A program made the translations under genes and the position numbers. From positions 75,363 to 139,362 of the forward strand of contig CAYORX010000002.1 in assembly GCA_964406505.1 (NCBI GenBank): DNA of 64,000 nucleotides. Direction: 5' to 3'. The stretch is from DTU015 sp964406505 (GTDB taxonomy: Bacteria; Bacillota; Sulfobacillia; Fermentithermobacillales; Fermentithermobacillaceae). Position 1 is the stretch's first letter. Every line of letters starts with the position of its first letter. Under the pieces are notes generated by a model. It was not told where the DNA came from and made no database searches. It was given only the letters and a program-made list of their open reading frames with translations. Of the stretch, positions 25,278 through 33,594 are shown one piece after another.

Positions 25278-26858
25278 TTATTGGGAAACTATGGCTAAGC
25301 GGTTATCTTTGTCCCACGTTATGTCGGCGCCTAAATATTCTCCCACATATCGCAAAGGAATCATGGTACGACTATTTTTTATAACAGGCACGGTATCCAT
25401 AATGTGCTTAATTCCATTTACTACTATGGTAGAGTTACCGATTTGCAGTTCGATTTTTGAATCACCATATTCAATCGTAACCAGTTCATATTCTGGCTCC
25501 CATTCAACCGTTGCCCCCATGGCTTCGGTAATTGCGCGCACCGGGGCCATAGTTCTGTCGTTGCTGTCAATATATGGGGCGGAATCGAGAAACAAAGGCG
25601 TATTGTTAACCACAACACCCACATGTCCTAGGTTTCCTGCATATAAATGCGTATATCCATATATTAGATATTGTTCCCGCAATTTTTTAAACTCTTCTAA
25701 TTCTGGTTGATATCGGCGTTCCATTTCTTCGGGAGAAAGTTTATGCTCGAGCCATTGTCCTACTCGGTTAGTACCCATTATTTTGTCGAACATAACTATA
25801 TCCTTTTTGGTACTTTTAGGCACGGAGAAATTATTCAATTGTTTCGCGTAAGCGAGCGCGTAAAGCCCGGTTTTGGCGGGATTGAATTGATGATAATCAG
25901 TGATTTGAAGTTTTACCCCTCCTAGGCTGCCTCTATCATCAGGTATGAAGTTAACCCCCGGAAGGTTAGCTTGATTAAGCTTTTGGGCAAAACGGTCAGA
26001 ATCGATGCCTGCTCCGCCTATCCACTTAAATTTGTCGAGTTGGCGAATTCCAGTTCCTTCTCCTAGACCTGTGGCCATATAGCCGAATACTGAATCTATG
26101 TCCGGAATATTGGGTGATGTAGCGATCCATTCAAGTCCGGTGTCTTGATAGATCATATCGCGAGTGTAGCCTTCCATAGGTATCACTCGTAAATCAACGT
26201 TGATGTTTCGGTTGAAAAATTTTGCAACTTCACCAACGGTCATTCCATGGGCCATAGGAAGGTTGTCAACTCCCACAAAGGTTTTATAATAATCTTCAAG
26301 CACTGGTGCGTCTACGATTTCACACCCCACGGGGTTGGGGCGGTCAAGTACGATTACGGTCTTACCGTATTCTTTTGCCGCTTCCATAGCGTATTGTAGC
26401 GTAGATATGTATGTATAAGTTCGAGAGCCGATGTCTTGCACATCGTAGATCAAGACTTCAACATCTTTTAGCATGTTTTCTGTAGGCTTACGGGTGGCAC
26501 CGTATAGACTATATATAGGTATATTTAACTCTGGATGGGTCTTAGTTTCTACCTGATGCCCCGCTTTAGCTTGGCCGTCAATACCGTGTTCAGGACCAAA
26601 TAGGGCTACGAGGTTCACGAATGGATCGTTAGCGAGTATATCTATAGTACTTTGACCTTTACGGTTAACTCCGCTTTGGTTGGTAATTAATCCAACCCGT
26701 TTTCCGTTGATAAGATGATGATAGCGACTGTACAACACTTCATTACCGAGTTTGAATTCAAATAAGACCTGTTTGCGGTTGTCATGTGCTTGAGCGAAAA
26801 TGCTTAAAGAAGAAAGCAATATTGCTGCAAGCGTTAGGCATAATATCGTTTTGCGCAT
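25278..26858 (-). CDS. Exo-beta-N-acetylmuramidase NamZ-like (DUF1343) with C-terminal stalk domain
   Basis: A secreted 526-residue protein. Residues 1-23 form a signal peptide ending near FAQAHD. Residues about 40-400 match the DUF1343/NamZ family, whose Bacillus member releases terminal MurNAc from peptidoglycan fragments: GLITNQSGV, ALFGPEHGIDGQAKAG, SLYGATRKPT, YDVQDIGSRTYTYISTL, LDRPNPVG and SPNIPDIDSV are conserved. The last 115 residues are a copper-amine-oxidase-N type stalk domain with two repeats (TMAPVRAITEAMGATVEW and TMIPLRYVGEYLGADITW). The start ATG is 7 bases after AAGGAG. It probably works in cell-wall recycling or spore cortex turnover. Single gene. Confidence 0.88.
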   Translation of the reverse strand: MRKTILCLTLAAILLSSLSIFAQAHDNRKQVLFEFKLGNEVLYSRYHHLINGKRVGLITNQSGVNRKGQSTIDILANDPFVNLVALFGPEHGIDGQAKAGHQVETKTHPELNIPIYSLYGATRKPTENMLKDVEVLIYDVQDIGSRTYTYISTLQYAMEAAKEYGKTVIVLDRPNPVGCEIVDAPVLEDYYKTFVGVDNLPMAHGMTVGEVAKFFNRNINVDLRVIPMEGYTRDMIYQDTGLEWIATSPNIPDIDSVFGYMATGLGEGTGIRQLDKFKWIGGAGIDSDRFAQKLNQANLPGVNFIPDDRGSLGGVKLQITDYHQFNPAKTGLYALAYAKQLNNFSVPKSTKKDIVMFDKIMGTNRVGQWLEHKLSPEEMERRYQPELEEFKKLREQYLIYGYTHLYAGNLGHVGVVVNNTPLFLDSAPYIDSNDRTMAPVRAITEAMGATVEWEPEYELVTIEYGDSKIELQIGNSTIVVNGIKHIMDTVPVIKNSRTMIPLRYVGEYLGADITWDKDNRLAIVSQ

Positions 26859-26969
26859 TTTTTGTCTCCTTCTTGTTGTGTCATGGTATTGTAATATTGA
26901 CGTCAAACATGGTAACTAAGTTCCATTTTGTCTTTTCCATCATTTGAGTGCTAGATTTTCTTTGGTGCT

Positions 26970-28748
26970 CTAAGGCTTCCAAATCGTTAATATTAATGTA
27001 GCACCAATTGATAAAACCATTATTGACAAAGGCAATCCTAATTTCCAATAATCGGTGAATTTGTATCCGCCTGGTCCCATTACTAACATATTGGACTGAT
27101 GACCAATTGGACTCAAAAAGGCTGAGGACGCAGCTATACAAACCCCAACCAAGTATGGGTCCGGAGAAACTCCGATAGATCTTGCTAAACTAAGCGCTAT
27201 AGGCCCCATAAGCACGGCAGTTCCTGTACCGCTGATTAAGTTCGTTATGATCATTGTGATCGTCATTAAGATAACCAACATCCAAGTTGGTGGAATGAAA
27301 CTTGACAATCTCATGAGCATGCTTGCAAGTGTGTCTGAAGCCCCGCTTGATTGCAGTGCGCTCCCTAACGGTAATAACGTGCCCAGCAATAGAATCGTAG
27401 ACCACTCTATAGACTCATAAAATTCCCTAGGGGTTATGGTTTTAAAAAGCACAAGCATGATTGCAACAGTTGAGAAGGCTATTTGCACAGGGAGTAGGCC
27501 TAAGGTAGTTGCAAAAATTCCCGCTGTGAAAAGGGCCAAGGGTAGATATTGCTTGGTTTTTTTAACCTCAACCTTGATGTCTACACTTCTTTCGGCTAAA
27601 GGCAGACAACTCAATTTGTGATATATATCTTGGAGAATGCTGCGAGGTGCCTGTAGCAACAAGATGTCACCCGATTTAAAACGGAATGATTTTAGCCGAG
27701 CGATAGAAAGCTGCCCTTTACGAGAAACAGCAATTAGGTTTACATTATATCTATTTCTAAGTTTAATTTCTAAGGCAGTTCTTCCTATCAGCAAAGAATC
27801 ATCTCTTAGCACCACTTCTATGAGGGAAAATTCATTGGATTTCAAAAACGGAACTGATTTTAAAAAGTCTAATTTGGCTCCTTTAAGAGAGAGCCCAGTT
27901 CTGTTTATAAGTTCCGGTAAATCATCCGTTTTTACGATTAAAACATCACCAATCAAAAGCCTTTCGTTTGCTTTTGGAATAATTATTTTATATTTGTCCC
28001 TAACGATACTTAAAACCTGAACTTCAGTCTTAAATAATTCGTGAAAATCTCGTATTCTTTTGCCTACAACTTTTGATTTATTAGTTATAACCACTTCAGA
28101 CAGATATTCTCCAATATTAAATAAACCTTCTTCGTTCCGGGTTTTTCTTTGCGGAATTATTTTGGTACCTAAAAGGGTGGTGAATCCTATACCTATGATT
28201 ACCATAGTAATTCCTACGGGTGTAAATTCGAAAAAATTAAAAGGCAAGCCACCGTTTTGGGTGCGATAATTAGATACGATAAGGTTTGGTGGAGTACCTA
28301 TTATGGTTGTCATGCCGCCCAACAAAGAAGCGAAGGCTACAGGCATTAAAAATTTTGATGGTGACTCTTTCTCGTCCTTTGCAACTCTTAATGCAACAGG
28401 CAAGATTAAAGCTAGAGCACCTACGTTATTCATGAAAGCGGATAAAAAGGCGGTTGCTATCATTAATCCAGTTAATTTCAAATGGACATTTTTCGATTTG
28501 TTATTTACAAAGACAACCAAGTCTTCAATTATTCCAGATTTTATTATGGCGGCACTTATGACTAGCACCGAAGCTACGGTGATTACCGCAGGATGACCGA
28601 ACCCAGAAAATGTCTCTTCGGGACTGATTATGCCGGTTATAGCTAGTAACAGCAAACCCGATATGGAGATAAATTCGTATCTGATTCTGCCGTCGATAAA
28701 CAAAAGTAATGTTAACACTATTACCGAAAACACTATAAATTGATGCAT
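26970..28748 (-). CDS. SLC13/DASS-type anion transporter with two RCK-C domains
   Basis: A 592-residue membrane protein of the ion-transporter superfamily. Two bundles of helices flank a cytoplasmic part of about 190 residues that holds two TrkA-C-like domains (LSEVVITNKSKVVGKRIRD and FSLIEVVLRDDSLLIGRT begin them). The N-terminal half has the hairpin signature FMNNVGALALILPVAL and IGTPPNLIVSNY; the C-terminal half has a matching ISGTGTAVLMGPIALSLA and SPIGHQSNMLVMGPGGY. Such fusions transport sulfate, dicarboxylates or other anions; the substrate is not decided. The ATG follows AGGGGG. It could carry C4-dicarboxylates for the nearby pathway, but that is only a guess. Confidence 0.85.
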   Translation of the reverse strand: MHQFIVFSVIVLTLLLFIDGRIRYEFISISGLLLLAITGIISPEETFSGFGHPAVITVASVLVISAAIIKSGIIEDLVVFVNNKSKNVHLKLTGLMIATAFLSAFMNNVGALALILPVALRVAKDEKESPSKFLMPVAFASLLGGMTTIIGTPPNLIVSNYRTQNGGLPFNFFEFTPVGITMVIIGIGFTTLLGTKIIPQRKTRNEEGLFNIGEYLSEVVITNKSKVVGKRIRDFHELFKTEVQVLSIVRDKYKIIIPKANERLLIGDVLIVKTDDLPELINRTGLSLKGAKLDFLKSVPFLKSNEFSLIEVVLRDDSLLIGRTALEIKLRNRYNVNLIAVSRKGQLSIARLKSFRFKSGDILLLQAPRSILQDIYHKLSCLPLAERSVDIKVEVKKTKQYLPLALFTAGIFATTLGLLPVQIAFSTVAIMLVLFKTITPREFYESIEWSTILLLGTLLPLGSALQSSGASDTLASMLMRLSSFIPPTWMLVILMTITMIITNLISGTGTAVLMGPIALSLARSIGVSPDPYLVGVCIAASSAFLSPIGHQSNMLVMGPGGYKFTDYWKLGLPLSIMVLSIGATLILTIWKP

Positions 28749-28944
28749 GTAATTCCCCCTGTTTTGTCTGAATTCGCGAATTATCAGATAAGATTATCGG
28801 TGGTATTAGCGAAAACATGGCTAGCGCTGTTCATTATAAACTGAGTTTTAGGTTGAGACAACAATTGAACATAAACTTTTAGAAGATTGTGTTTTTTATA
28901 AAAGTTACAAGATTTGCCCGTAACCGAAGATAATGTTAGCGAGA

Positions 28945-29391
28945 TTACACGGAATTATCTTTTTGACAGTCTGGGCACAATCCGTACAGATACACTGCAA
29001 AAGCCTTAATAATAAACCCATTGCTTTCTTCTGAAAATTTTTTAGGTTCAAAGGGATTTGAAACGTCATATATTTTACCACAGTTTTGGCATAGAAAATG
29101 GCTATGAGGTTCAGGATTTGGGTCAATATGTTTTCTGGTTGGATCGATAGCAAGTTCTTGGACCACTTTTTTACGTACCAACTCATCTAAAGTATTGTAC
29201 ACGGTACCTAAAGAAAGTGAAGGCATATTTGGCTTTAGGGCTTGATAGATTTGCTCGGCAGAAGGATGGGAGATATTACCGTCTAAAAAATCCATAATAG
29301 CTACCCTTTGAGGAGTAGCGCGCAGGCCTATTCGCTTGAGTTTTTTTAACGAATTTGACATACGGTTTTCCTGTTTCTTTTTTTGTTTCAT
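28945..29391 (-). CDS. perR: Fur-family peroxide regulator PerR-like
   Basis: A 148-residue metalloregulator. The winged helix covers LRATPQRVAIMDFLDGN to TVYNTLDELVRKKVV. The structural zinc site has both CxxC pairs, FLCQNCGKIYD (near 100) and GLCPDCQK (near 140). Regulatory-site His residues lie in PEPHSHFLC, and a candidate Asp ligand is in KHIDPN, as in PerR rather than Fur; this is the best guess. The ATG follows GGAGGTGA by seven bases, and an upstream in-frame extension is not needed. A minus-strand promoter TTGACT, 17 bases, TAGAAC lies upstream. The adjacent peroxiredoxin gene has a PerR box, which supports the name. Confidence 0.87.
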   Translation of the reverse strand: MKQKKKQENRMSNSLKKLKRIGLRATPQRVAIMDFLDGNISHPSAEQIYQALKPNMPSLSLGTVYNTLDELVRKKVVQELAIDPTRKHIDPNPEPHSHFLCQNCGKIYDVSNPFEPKKFSEESNGFIIKAFAVYLYGLCPDCQKDNSV

Positions 29392-29504
29392 TTTTAGTTC
29401 ACCTCCGAGAAGAAGATTGATTACTATTAAGAGTTCTATGCTTTGTTTGAGCAAAAGTCAATTCACGATTTTCAATTACATATGCTTAAACTTACCAGCA
29501 AGAA

Positions 29505-29529
29505 GAAACCCTCGCTAAGCAAGGGTTTC
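29505..29529 (-). terminator. Hairpin after the peroxiredoxin gene
   Basis: GAAACCCT and AGGGTTTC form an 8-bp stem, 26 bases past the peroxiredoxin stop. The following T run is weak, so termination may be partial and allow some read-through into perR. Confidence 0.6.
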
Positions 29530-29555
29530 CCATATACAAGTATAGTATTTGGGGC

Positions 29556-30215
29556 TTAAAGTTTCTTGTGGCAGAACCACCAGTCAAAACAGTTTTCAGT
29601 ACCAACTCTAGATTTCAATCCTTTTTCGTCCGTTGGAGGTGGTAGGATTACCGAGTCGCCTATAATTTCGTTATCGGGCCAGTTAGCGGGTATGGCTACA
29701 TTATGAATATCCGCTAACTGGAAAGCCTTTAGTATGCGTAAGATCTCTTCAACACTCCGACCGATTTCTTGGGGATAATATAGTATCAACCTCGTTATCC
29801 CTTTTGGATCTACCAAGAACACAGCCCGTACGGTACTAGATCCCTTAGCAGGATGCACCATTCCTAATTGATTCGCTATTCGACCAGTATCCGCGATTAT
29901 GGGGAAAGGAATTTCTACATCTAATTCGTCTTCGATCCATTCAACCCACTTGAGATGCGAAAAAACTTGATCCATAGACATACCTATAAGGTCGCAATTG
30001 AGTTTCTGAAAATCTTCGTTTCTTTTTGCGAAGGACACAAATTCTGTAGTACATACAGGTGTAAAATCCGCAGGATGGCTAAAAAGCATGAACCATTTTT
30101 CTTTATAATCATGAGGTATGTGTTTGGGCCCATGAGTAGTTTCTACTGAAAGATCTGGAAATTTTTCTCCTAGTAACGGCATACGCTGGATAGATTTGTT
30201 AGATATATCTGACAC
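29556..30215 (-). CDS. Peroxiredoxin, Prx6-like
   Basis: A 219-residue thiol peroxidase that reduces hydrogen peroxide and organic peroxides in the cytoplasm. The peroxidatic cysteine is in SHPADFTPVCTTEF (near residue 55), with the conserved Pro and Thr of the active site and an Arg in SSTVRAVFLVDP. The length and long C-terminal arm (NWPDNEIIGDSVILPPP) match archaeal and clostridial Prx6-type enzymes; a further cysteine in NCFDWWFC near the C-terminus may take part in resolving. GTG start, 5 bases after AGGAGGGGG. Its promoter carries a PerR box, so it should be derepressed by peroxide. Confidence 0.93.
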   Translation of the reverse strand: MSDISNKSIQRMPLLGEKFPDLSVETTHGPKHIPHDYKEKWFMLFSHPADFTPVCTTEFVSFAKRNEDFQKLNCDLIGMSMDQVFSHLKWVEWIEDELDVEIPFPIIADTGRIANQLGMVHPAKGSSTVRAVFLVDPKGITRLILYYPQEIGRSVEEILRILKAFQLADIHNVAIPANWPDNEIIGDSVILPPPTDEKGLKSRVGTENCFDWWFCHKKL

Positions 30216-30245
30216 AGTATCCCCCTCCTAATAATTGTTCCTATC

Positions 30246-30288
30246 TTATAATCATTCTAAATATAAATCAAATCTAGGCTTGTGTCAA
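30246..30288 (-). promoter_or_regulatory. Peroxiredoxin promoter with PerR box
   Basis: On the minus strand TTGACA (30283-30288), 17 bases, TATATT (30260-30265) make a near-consensus promoter. Immediately past the -10 lies TTATAATCATTCTAA (30246-30260), which differs from the B. subtilis PerR consensus TTATAATNATTATAA at one position. The box covers the transcription start, as expected for repression by the adjacent perR product. Confidence 0.85.
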
Positions 30289-30386
30289 GCAGAATTTGGC
30301 TAATTTTACAGGCGGACTTCAGTTGGATATAAAATCAGCATTACCCACAGGATAATTAAATTGAGGTTCATATGGTAAGAGGCTTT

Positions 30387-30569
30387 TTATTTGATAATCC
30401 TAAACGGTAACATAATGAACCATTGCAATAATTTGAATATTCTGCCTGCCGCGAAACCTAGAAGCCTAAAAGGGAGTACGATAATCCAAACTAAAGGATA
30501 GAGCAATGCAAATATTAAGGCTATAGGCCAACTAAGCACAAATAAAATGATCCATAATAGGCAACACAT
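30387..30569 (-). CDS. Small hydrophobic membrane protein (60 residues)
   Basis: A 60-residue protein that I do not recognise. Nearly the whole chain is hydrophobic: residues 4-34 form one or two membrane segments with a central Pro, followed by a shorter amphipathic stretch with Arg and Lys and a second Pro-containing LQWFIMLPF segment. The start ATG follows GGAAGGGG by nine bases, which supports translation. It lies 70 bases downstream of the beta-lactamase-fold gene on the same strand and may be co-transcribed. A role at the membrane is all that can be said. Confidence 0.6.
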   Translation of the reverse strand: MCCLLWIILFVLSWPIALIFALLYPLVWIIVLPFRLLGFAAGRIFKLLQWFIMLPFRIIK

Positions 30570-30639
30570 TATGTTTTACCCCTTCCAATGAAAATAGAAC
30601 CTGAAAGTATATTACTACGTTACACATTGTTGTAGCAGG

Positions 30640-31440
30640 CTATGATAAAATATCATAAGCCCATTTCGCTATCTTCCCAATAACCTTATTCCCAAGATCA
30701 GTATCCTCTAACTTCTGAGACAAGCATACGATCACGAAATTTGCTTTAGGGCCCTGTATAATTCCTACATCATGCGTTACCGATCTTACTTCCCCAGTTT
30801 TATGTGCACAAATAGCTTCTTTGGGAAGATAACGCGGAAGTTTTTGGTTATATTGTTGTCTTTTCATTATATCTATCATGCAATCGCAATCGCCTGGATT
30901 TTCGATGGTTCTTTCCGCAAGTCCTTGTATAAGTAAAGCTATATCCCTAGCGGTTATTTTGTTCCACGGGCCCCTCGGTTTCGGTTTCATGAGATGGGCT
31001 TCCAGCCTGCTTCCACTGCATCCTTTGCTTAGCATATATTGATTAATGTTTTCCCTTCCTACGGCATCCATAGTAAGGTTTGTTCCGGTATTATCGCTAA
31101 CAACTATCATCAAATTAATCGCATCAAGAAGCGTTATTTGCAAGCCGGAATGGAATTCTTTTAGTACGCCGGAACCTCCTACTTTATCTTGCTGCCGCAA
31201 AATGATGCTATCATCCAAACGCAAGTTTCCTAACCTAGCATGATGAAAAGCAGACATCATAATGGGAATTTTGATCACCGAAGCCGCGGTAAATGGTTCT
31301 TCATCGTTTAAACATATGCCGTTATCATCCGTTAGGTCTTTAATTACGATGCCCCATTCTCCGCCTACTTTTTCGATCATTTCAAGAAGCTCATTCTTAT
31401 ATGATTTAAAAATACCAGTAGAATCAATTTTATTTAACAT
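30640..31440 (-). CDS. Class A beta-lactamase-fold serine hydrolase, no signal peptide
   Basis: A 266-residue member of the beta-lactamase/transpeptidase-like family. The active-site motifs are complete: SVIK (SxxK, near residue 55), SDN in VVSDNTGTN (near 114) and KTG in AHKTGEVRS (near 215). The class A Glu166 region is not clear (RLEAHLMKPKPRGPWN), so a peptidase or esterase is as likely as a penicillinase. Unlike secreted lactamases it starts MLNKIDSTG with no signal peptide or anchor, implying a cytoplasmic site unless exported otherwise. A ribosome site AAAGGAG lies 10 bases upstream. Substrate unknown. Confidence 0.82.
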   Translation of the reverse strand: MLNKIDSTGIFKSYKNELLEMIEKVGGEWGIVIKDLTDDNGICLNDEEPFTAASVIKIPIMMSAFHHARLGNLRLDDSIILRQQDKVGGSGVLKEFHSGLQITLLDAINLMIVVSDNTGTNLTMDAVGRENINQYMLSKGCSGSRLEAHLMKPKPRGPWNKITARDIALLIQGLAERTIENPGDCDCMIDIMKRQQYNQKLPRYLPKEAICAHKTGEVRSVTHDVGIIQGPKANFVIVCLSQKLEDTDLGNKVIGKIAKWAYDILS

Positions 31441-31637
31441 TATAAATAGTCTCCTTTTTGAAGTGTTAAATCTTAAATAAGCATTTTGTGTCCGAACTTT
31501 AAATGATGGTTTCGCTTTTTACAGGATTCGGCTTTATAGATAGCAACTCCTGCTTAGAAGTGTTAGTGTTAAAATCGAAAAAGATTGGAAGCGATTGCTA
31601 TTTATTCATATATCCTAAAAAACGAGGAGGCCAAATC

Positions 31638-31859
31638 ATGACTCTTAAAAATTATGTCGAAGTCCGTGCGGTGACAACTGAACTGGAGCGCGATCTTATT
31701 CGTTCAGCACTTGAATCATATGGAATCGAGGTAATGTTTCGTTCGTTTTTGCCTTCAAGTGTCTATCCTGGCTTAACTTCTATTAAAGCGCTTGTCCCGG
31801 AAAAGGATCTGGAACTAGCACGTAAGATTCTTGCAAAACCTTTCGATGAACATGAATAA
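31638..31859 (+). CDS. DUF2007-type putative signal-transducing protein
   Basis: A 73-residue cytoplasmic protein of the DUF2007 (YcjX/PII-like fold) group: it begins with a beta strand YVEVRAVTTELERDLIRSAL, includes SYGIEV and a TSIKALVPEKDLELARKIL helix, the alpha-beta pattern of this family. The ATG lies 6 bases after GAGGAGG; the longer open frame upstream has no ribosome site. The molecular role is not known in the family. It precedes the amino acid ABC transporter, which has its own promoter. Confidence 0.75.
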   Translation: MTLKNYVEVRAVTTELERDLIRSALESYGIEVMFRSFLPSSVYPGLTSIKALVPEKDLELARKILAKPFDEHE

Positions 31860-31892
31860 CCTTTAATTACATCGCTTAAGAATAAAATCTTG

Positions 31893-31944
31893 TTGATTAA
31901 TGCTATTAAGGTGTTATAATACAACTTATATGTATAAATATACA
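31893..31944 (+). promoter_or_regulatory. Promoter and ARG-box-like operator of the amino acid ABC transporter
   Basis: TTGATT (31893-31898), 16 bases, TATAAT (31915-31920). Eleven bases on, TGTATAAATATACA (31931-31944) is an inverted repeat close to the ArgR operator pattern TGAATWWWWATTCA (12 of 14 positions). It would lie at about +5 to +18, a repressing position. The ArgR gene is not in the window, so the regulator is inferred. Confidence 0.6.
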
Positions 31945-31990
31945 ATAACCAATTAAAGGTATGCGTTGCGACTTATAAGGAGTGGGTCAC

Positions 31991-32809
31991 ATGAAGAAAA
32001 CAGCTGTGATATTTTCAATGATGATTGTTGTTATGGCACTACTTGTAACCGGATGTGTTAAAGAGCCAGGGATTGTATCTGATAATGGCGATGACAATTC
32101 CGAAACCGAGCCTATGAAACTAATTGCAATAGGTGAGTGCACTTTTGCTCCATTTGAATTTATGGATGAGGAAACGGGCAAGCCGGTAGGATTTGACGTT
32201 GACCTAATAAAAGCTATTGCAGAAGCCATGAATTTCGAAGTTGAATATAAAAACATGGATTGGAATAGTTTAATTGCTGCTCTTCAAACCAAAGAAGCTG
32301 ATTTGGTTGTGTCTGGAGTTACTATTAATGATGAAAGGGCATTGGAAGTAAAATTTTCGGATCCTTATTTTGAGTCGGGACAGGTATGGTGTGTGGAATC
32401 GGATTCATCCATCAAGACTTTAAATGACTTGTCGGGGCATACGGTAGCTGTTCAAATCAACACCACGGCTGATTATGCTGCTCAAAAAATTGATGCTAAG
32501 TTTAAAGATGACGGTAATCCCGGCTTGAACATAAAGCGGTTGGATCAAGCTGCTGATGTATTTAATGAACTAAAAGTCGGCGGAGTAGACGCAGTTATAG
32601 CAGATTTACCGTTAGTTCAAGAATATCTTAAGAATAACCCCGATTCAAATGTGATTATACCCGAACCAGCTTTTACCGTTGAATATTACGGAATTGCCAT
32701 GCGAAAGCAAGACAAAGAAATACATGAAATTATTAATAAAGGGCTCGCTACAATAAAGGCATCAGGCGTGTATGATGAGTTGTATCAAAAATATTTTGAT
32801 TCTAAATGA
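31991..32809 (+). CDS. Amino acid ABC transporter, substrate-binding lipoprotein
   Basis: A 272-residue solute-binding protein anchored outside the membrane. Residues 1-20 are a lipoprotein signal ending in the lipobox LVTGC. The mature part is a type II periplasmic-binding fold (SBP_bac_3): FAPFEFMDEETGKPVGFDVDL near residue 47, the GFDVDLIKAIA segment typical of polar amino acid binders, DLVVSGVTINDERA, VQINTTADYA and VDAVIADLPLVQEYL. The ATG is 8 bases after AAGGAG. It is followed by permease and ATPase genes. The operator suggests arginine or another basic amino acid, but glutamine or cystine cannot be excluded. Confidence 0.93.
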   Translation: MKKTAVIFSMMIVVMALLVTGCVKEPGIVSDNGDDNSETEPMKLIAIGECTFAPFEFMDEETGKPVGFDVDLIKAIAEAMNFEVEYKNMDWNSLIAALQTKEADLVVSGVTINDERALEVKFSDPYFESGQVWCVESDSSIKTLNDLSGHTVAVQINTTADYAAQKIDAKFKDDGNPGLNIKRLDQAADVFNELKVGGVDAVIADLPLVQEYLKNNPDSNVIIPEPAFTVEYYGIAMRKQDKEIHEIINKGLATIKASGVYDELYQKYFDSK

Positions 32810-32859
32810 CAAAAAATAGGTGCACTAGCGTATTAATGGATCCAATTTAGGCAGAAGGT

Positions 32860-32897
32860 ACCGGCAGCGAACAATTTGTTGGTTGCCGGTTGTTTTG
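32860..32897 (+). terminator. Intercistronic hairpin between binding protein and permease genes
   Basis: ACCGGCA pairs with TGCCGGT, and inside an internal loop AACAA pairs with TTGTT; TGTTTTG follows. Such a partial terminator would leave more transcript for the binding protein than for the permease and ATPase. Confidence 0.6.
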
Positions 32898-32937
32898 TGA
32901 CAAAAGATCAAAAGGTTAGTTTAAGGAGGGAACAATT

Positions 32938-33594
32938 TTGTTTAAGTTGAGCGTGGTGGCAAGATTTTTCCCGTTTTTGATAAGAGGAGTTGGAATTACA
33001 CTTCAGATTACTTTCTTGTCTTTTCTAATTGCTGTGGTATTAGGACTAATTGTTGTACTTGGCCGCATTAGCGACAATCCAATTCTTCGCATTCCATGCC
33101 AGATCTATGTTGATTTCATACGGGGTACGCCCCTTATTGCTCAAATTTATCTGATACATTTTGGTCTACCTCAAATACTGGGATACAGACCAATAGGATA
33201 TATCGATGCGCTCGTGGCTTTAACTCTGAATTCATCCGCTTATATGGCTGAAATCTATAGGGGTGGCATAGAATCTGTGGAGGCGGGGCAAATGGAAGCA
33301 GCAAGGTCTTTAGGTATGACGTATGGTCAAGCCATGCAATATATTATCCTCCCTCAAGCCCTCAGGAGTGTGATCCCACCTATGGGCAATGAGTTCATTA
33401 CGTTGCTAAAAGAATCAGCCCTGGTTTCAATAATTGGCATGGAAGATTTGATGATGAGGGCTAAAATGATGGCGGGACAAAGTTTTAGACCTTTTGAAGC
33501 ATATTTTACTACAGCGTTGATATATTTAGCGCTTACATTCATTCTTAGTAGGTTATTAGGACGAATAGAAGGGAGGCTAAAACGTAGTGGTTGA
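32938..33594 (+). CDS. Amino acid ABC transporter, permease
   Basis: A 218-residue inner membrane subunit of the His/Glu/Gln/Arg permease family. About five membrane helices are visible. The EAA loop that contacts the ATPase is EAARSLGMTYGQAMQYIILPQALR (near residue 125), and the N-terminal DFIRGTPLIAQIYLIHFGLP motif is typical of these permeases. The TTG start follows AAGGAGGG by seven bases. It overlaps the ATPase gene by 8 bases, giving translational coupling. Confidence 0.94.
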   Translation: MFKLSVVARFFPFLIRGVGITLQITFLSFLIAVVLGLIVVLGRISDNPILRIPCQIYVDFIRGTPLIAQIYLIHFGLPQILGYRPIGYIDALVALTLNSSAYMAEIYRGGIESVEAGQMEAARSLGMTYGQAMQYIILPQALRSVIPPMGNEFITLLKESALVSIIGMEDLMMRAKMMAGQSFRPFEAYFTTALIYLALTFILSRLLGRIEGRLKRSG

